The notes below the pieces were generated by a model. It saw nothing but the letters and a program-made list of their open reading frames with translations. It made no database searches and was not told where the DNA came from. DNA of 6,502 bases from Acetobacteraceae bacterium (GTDB lineage Bacteria; Pseudomonadota; Alphaproteobacteria; Acetobacterales; Acetobacteraceae), in assembly GCA_027489135.1 (NCBI GenBank), contig JAIYAI010000344.1, forward strand, positions 1 through 6,502, given 5' to 3'. This document shows, in pieces, positions 5,806-6,502 of this stretch; position 1 is the stretch's first letter; each line of letters starts with the position of its first letter. The position numbers and the translations under genes are program-made.

Positions 5806-6502
5806 GCGACAGCCCCCGCGTCTTCAGCCAGGTGCGCAGACCGAAGCGTTCCGGCACGGAGGTCTGGCGCGCCGCGTTCTCGCTCCAGCCGCAGCCCTCC
5901 GGCTTCGGGCCGTGGATCTCCGGGTAGCGCGGCCGGGCCGGCGGGCGGGCGGCGTCGTAGGTCGGCAGCGCGCCGTCCAGGTCGCTGTCGTCGTAGCGCT
6001 CCCGGTGCACGACCAGGTGCTGTGGAAGGCGCGGTGAGAGCCAGTTGCGGTTGCCCTCCGGGAAGCCCAGCGTCAGCCCGGCGACGGGGAAGACGCCTTC
6101 CGGCAGGCCGCACATCGGCCCGATCTTCTCGACATGGTTGCGCACATAGCTGATCGGGCAGGTGCCGAGGCCCGCCGCCTCCGCCGCCAGGATCATGCTG
6201 CCCATCGCCAGGGAGGCATCGGCGGTGGCGTTGATGAAGGTGTCGACGTTGTCGTTCACATGGACGCGGCCATGAATCTCGCAGACCCGGCGCGCCCGGC
6301 GGATGTCGCCACAGAACAGCAGGAAGACGGGCGCCTCGGCGATCCAGTCCATGCCGCCGATCCAGCGCGCGATCTGCGCGATCTTCTCCGGCGTCTGCAG
6401 GACGATGACGGAATACTGCTGCAGGTCGGACTTGCTCGGCGCCGACTGCATGGCGGCGAACAGGGTGCGCAGCAGCGGTTCCGGGATCGGGTCCGGCCTG
6501 TA
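5798..6502 (-). CDS. FMN-dependent nitroreductase-family protein, NfsA-like (5' end beyond window)
   Basis: The 234 visible residues reach the window edge with an open frame, so the true start lies outside. The ATG at 6451 is internal, because the 17 residues before it (YRPDPIPEPLLRTLFAA) belong to the family's first helix. SAPSKSDLQQYSVIVL is the FMN-contacting N-terminal motif. DTFINATADASLAMGSMILA and AAGLGTCPISYVRNH, then LPEGVFPVAGLTLGFPEG, are the dimer and FMN core of NADPH-dependent oxidoreductases like NfsA. The tail GWSENAARQ...RTWLKTRGLSLD is also family-like. Members reduce nitroaromatics, quinones or flavins; the natural substrate here is unknown. Length near 250 residues would be normal, so probably only a short N-terminal piece is missing. 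It is the first visible gene of a minus-strand operon and overlaps the Nudix start by 8 bases if TTG 5805 is used. The promoter must lie beyond the window. Confidence 0.92.
   Translation of the reverse strand, partial: YRPDPIPEPLLRTLFAAMQSAPSKSDLQQYSVIVLQTPEKIAQIARWIGGMDWIAEAPVFLLFCGDIRRARRVCEIHGRVHVNDNVDTFINATADASLAMGSMILAAEAAGLGTCPISYVRNHVEKIGPMCGLPEGVFPVAGLTLGFPEGNRNWLSPRLPQHLVVHRERYDDSDLDGALPTYDAARPPARPRYPEIHGPKPEGCGWSENAARQTSVPERFGLRTWLKTRGLSLD

Noticed and set aside
5798..6451. Taking the ATG at 6451 as the nitroreductase start
   Set aside because: The frame continues upstream to the window edge with the family's N-terminal helix residues, so that ATG is internal.

Overview
The window looks like chromosomal DNA from a high-GC alphaproteobacterium. 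An Acetobacteraceae/Roseomonas-type or Rhodopseudomonas-like source is an inference from the strong G/C preference at third codon positions and the style of the proteins; there is no rRNA or other marker to confirm it. Seven protein genes fill almost all of the sequence, one of them cut by each window edge. I see no tRNA, rRNA, CRISPR array, insertion sequence or phage gene.

Left block (1-1234, minus strand): a class I SAM-dependent methyltransferase reads into a family 2 glycosyltransferase of the polyprenyl-phosphate sugar transferase type, with an ATGA stop/start overlap. The glycosyltransferase runs off the left edge. The pair probably belongs to a surface-glycan or lipid-linked-sugar locus.

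Middle block (about 1393-4123, plus strand): after a 158-bp divergent intergenic region with a perfect 7-bp stem hairpin and a possible 10-codon leader ORF come two tandem, related ten-helix EamA/DMT transporters and a metallo-beta-lactamase-fold hydrolase with a LACTB2-like C-terminal winged helix. Successive genes overlap by one base (TAATG, TGATG), so this is almost certainly one translationally coupled operon.

Right block (4142-6502, minus strand, convergent with the middle block across only 18 bp): an NfsA-like FMN nitroreductase (5' end beyond the window), a Nudix hydrolase whose Nudix box is split by an insertion, and an alpha/beta hydrolase. The last carries the complete catalytic and halide-pocket signature of fluoroacetate dehalogenases, but has changed pocket-lining residues. 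The three reading frames overlap at their junctions, so they are probably co-expressed. The block resembles a small detoxification or xenobiotic-handling operon, but that joint role is inference.
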